Shown here: one piece after another, positions 63,955 to 64,000 of the stretch | Position numbering within the stretch: position 1 is the stretch's first letter | Layout of the letters: each line of letters opens with the position of its first letter | NCBI RefSeq assembly: GCF_007859395.1 | Contig: NZ_VOHD01000006.1 | Coordinates: forward strand, 732,307 to 796,306 | Reading direction: 5' to 3' | From: Planomicrobium sp. CPCC 101110 | Lineage (GTDB): Bacteria; Bacillota; Bacilli; Bacillales_A; Planococcaceae | Length of the DNA stretch: 64,000 nt | Program-made: the position numbers and the translations under genes | Notes under the pieces: generated by a model | Told to the model about the DNA's origin: nothing | What the model saw: the letters and a program-made list of their open reading frames with translations, nothing else | The model's database searches: none

Positions 63955-64000
63955 TGGTCGGGAAGACAGGATTCGAACCTGCGACCCCTTGGTCCCAAAC
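63955..64000 (-). tRNA. trnP: tRNA-Pro (TGG), 3' part
   Basis: Only the 3' 46 bases are in the window: the anticodon loop TTTGGGA with TGG, T-arm and CCA. The 5' half is beyond the edge. Confidence 0.85.

Overview
The window is ordinary chromosomal core from a low-to-moderate GC Bacillota of the order Bacillales. The gene order (tyrS, acsA/acuABC, ccpA, aroA, ytxJHG, murC, sftA, ytpR/Q/P, M42 peptidase, ytzB, ytnP, trmB, ytlR/ytlP-like, dat, pepV, ytzE, rsuA-like, murJ/ytgP, ytfP-like, leuS, mnmLM, metK/pckA, ytmA, ytkD, men cluster, tRNA array) follows the 'yt' region of Bacillus subtilis as I remember it. Protein style and the absence of motPS between acuC and ccpA fit the Planococcaceae (Planococcus-like), but genus is inference. 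I see no prophage, insertion sequence, CRISPR array, toxin or antiphage locus.

Layout. 1-2.9 kb: the end of rpsD, then a three-gene + strand group (cobalamin-binding-like protein, CorA, Ktr RCK subunit). 2.9-4.6 kb: tyrS behind a tyrosine T-box. 4.6-7.6 kb: a class A PBP with an FN3 domain and an acidic tail. 7.7-13 kb: acetate/acetoin metabolism, with acsA facing acuABC, then ccpA. 13-22.3 kb: aroA, the ytxGHJ stress operon with a sigma-B-type promoter, murC, sftA, ytpR, ytpQ, ytpP. 22-31 kb: a lipoprotein, a DUF84 NTPase, an M42 peptidase, ytzB, and the thpR/lipid kinase/trmB/ytnP operon, then dat, pepV and ytzE. 31-39 kb: an RsuA-type synthase, MurJ, a flavoprotein, leuS with a leucine T-box, and scoAB.

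39-46 kb: an MFS transporter, the tRNA-modifying pair mnmL/mnmM, selO, an LLM flavoenzyme, a YtpA-like hydrolase that has lost its nucleophile serine, and a gamma carbonic anhydrase-like protein. 46-50 kb: metK with a SAM-I riboswitch, divergent from pckA, whose promoter overlaps a CcpN-like site. 50-54 kb: ytmA, a Nudix enzyme, dps, yidD, a Zur-box-controlled ZnuA without znuBC, and a MOSC protein. 54-61.4 kb: the menaquinone cluster menF-D-H-B / menE-C. 61.6-62.7 kb: an EamA-type transporter. 62.7-64 kb: twelve complete tRNA genes and one partial one on the - strand.

How the genes work together. CcpA, AcsA/AcuABC, PckA and ScoAB form a carbon-overflow and gluconeogenesis theme. TyrS, LeuS, TrmB, MnmL/M, the RsuA-like protein, YtpR and the tRNA array form a translation theme. 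PBP1, MurC, MurJ, Dat and SftA serve the cell wall and division. Regulation is unusually legible: two T-boxes, one SAM riboswitch, a Zur box, a sigma-B-type promoter, a CcpN-like site and an unassigned palindromic operator at the ytzE promoter. No clearly novel multi-gene system was found. The best leads are the serine-less YtpA-like hydrolase, the ytzE operator, the CcpN-like site, the orphan ZnuA, and a small unassigned ORF beside metK.
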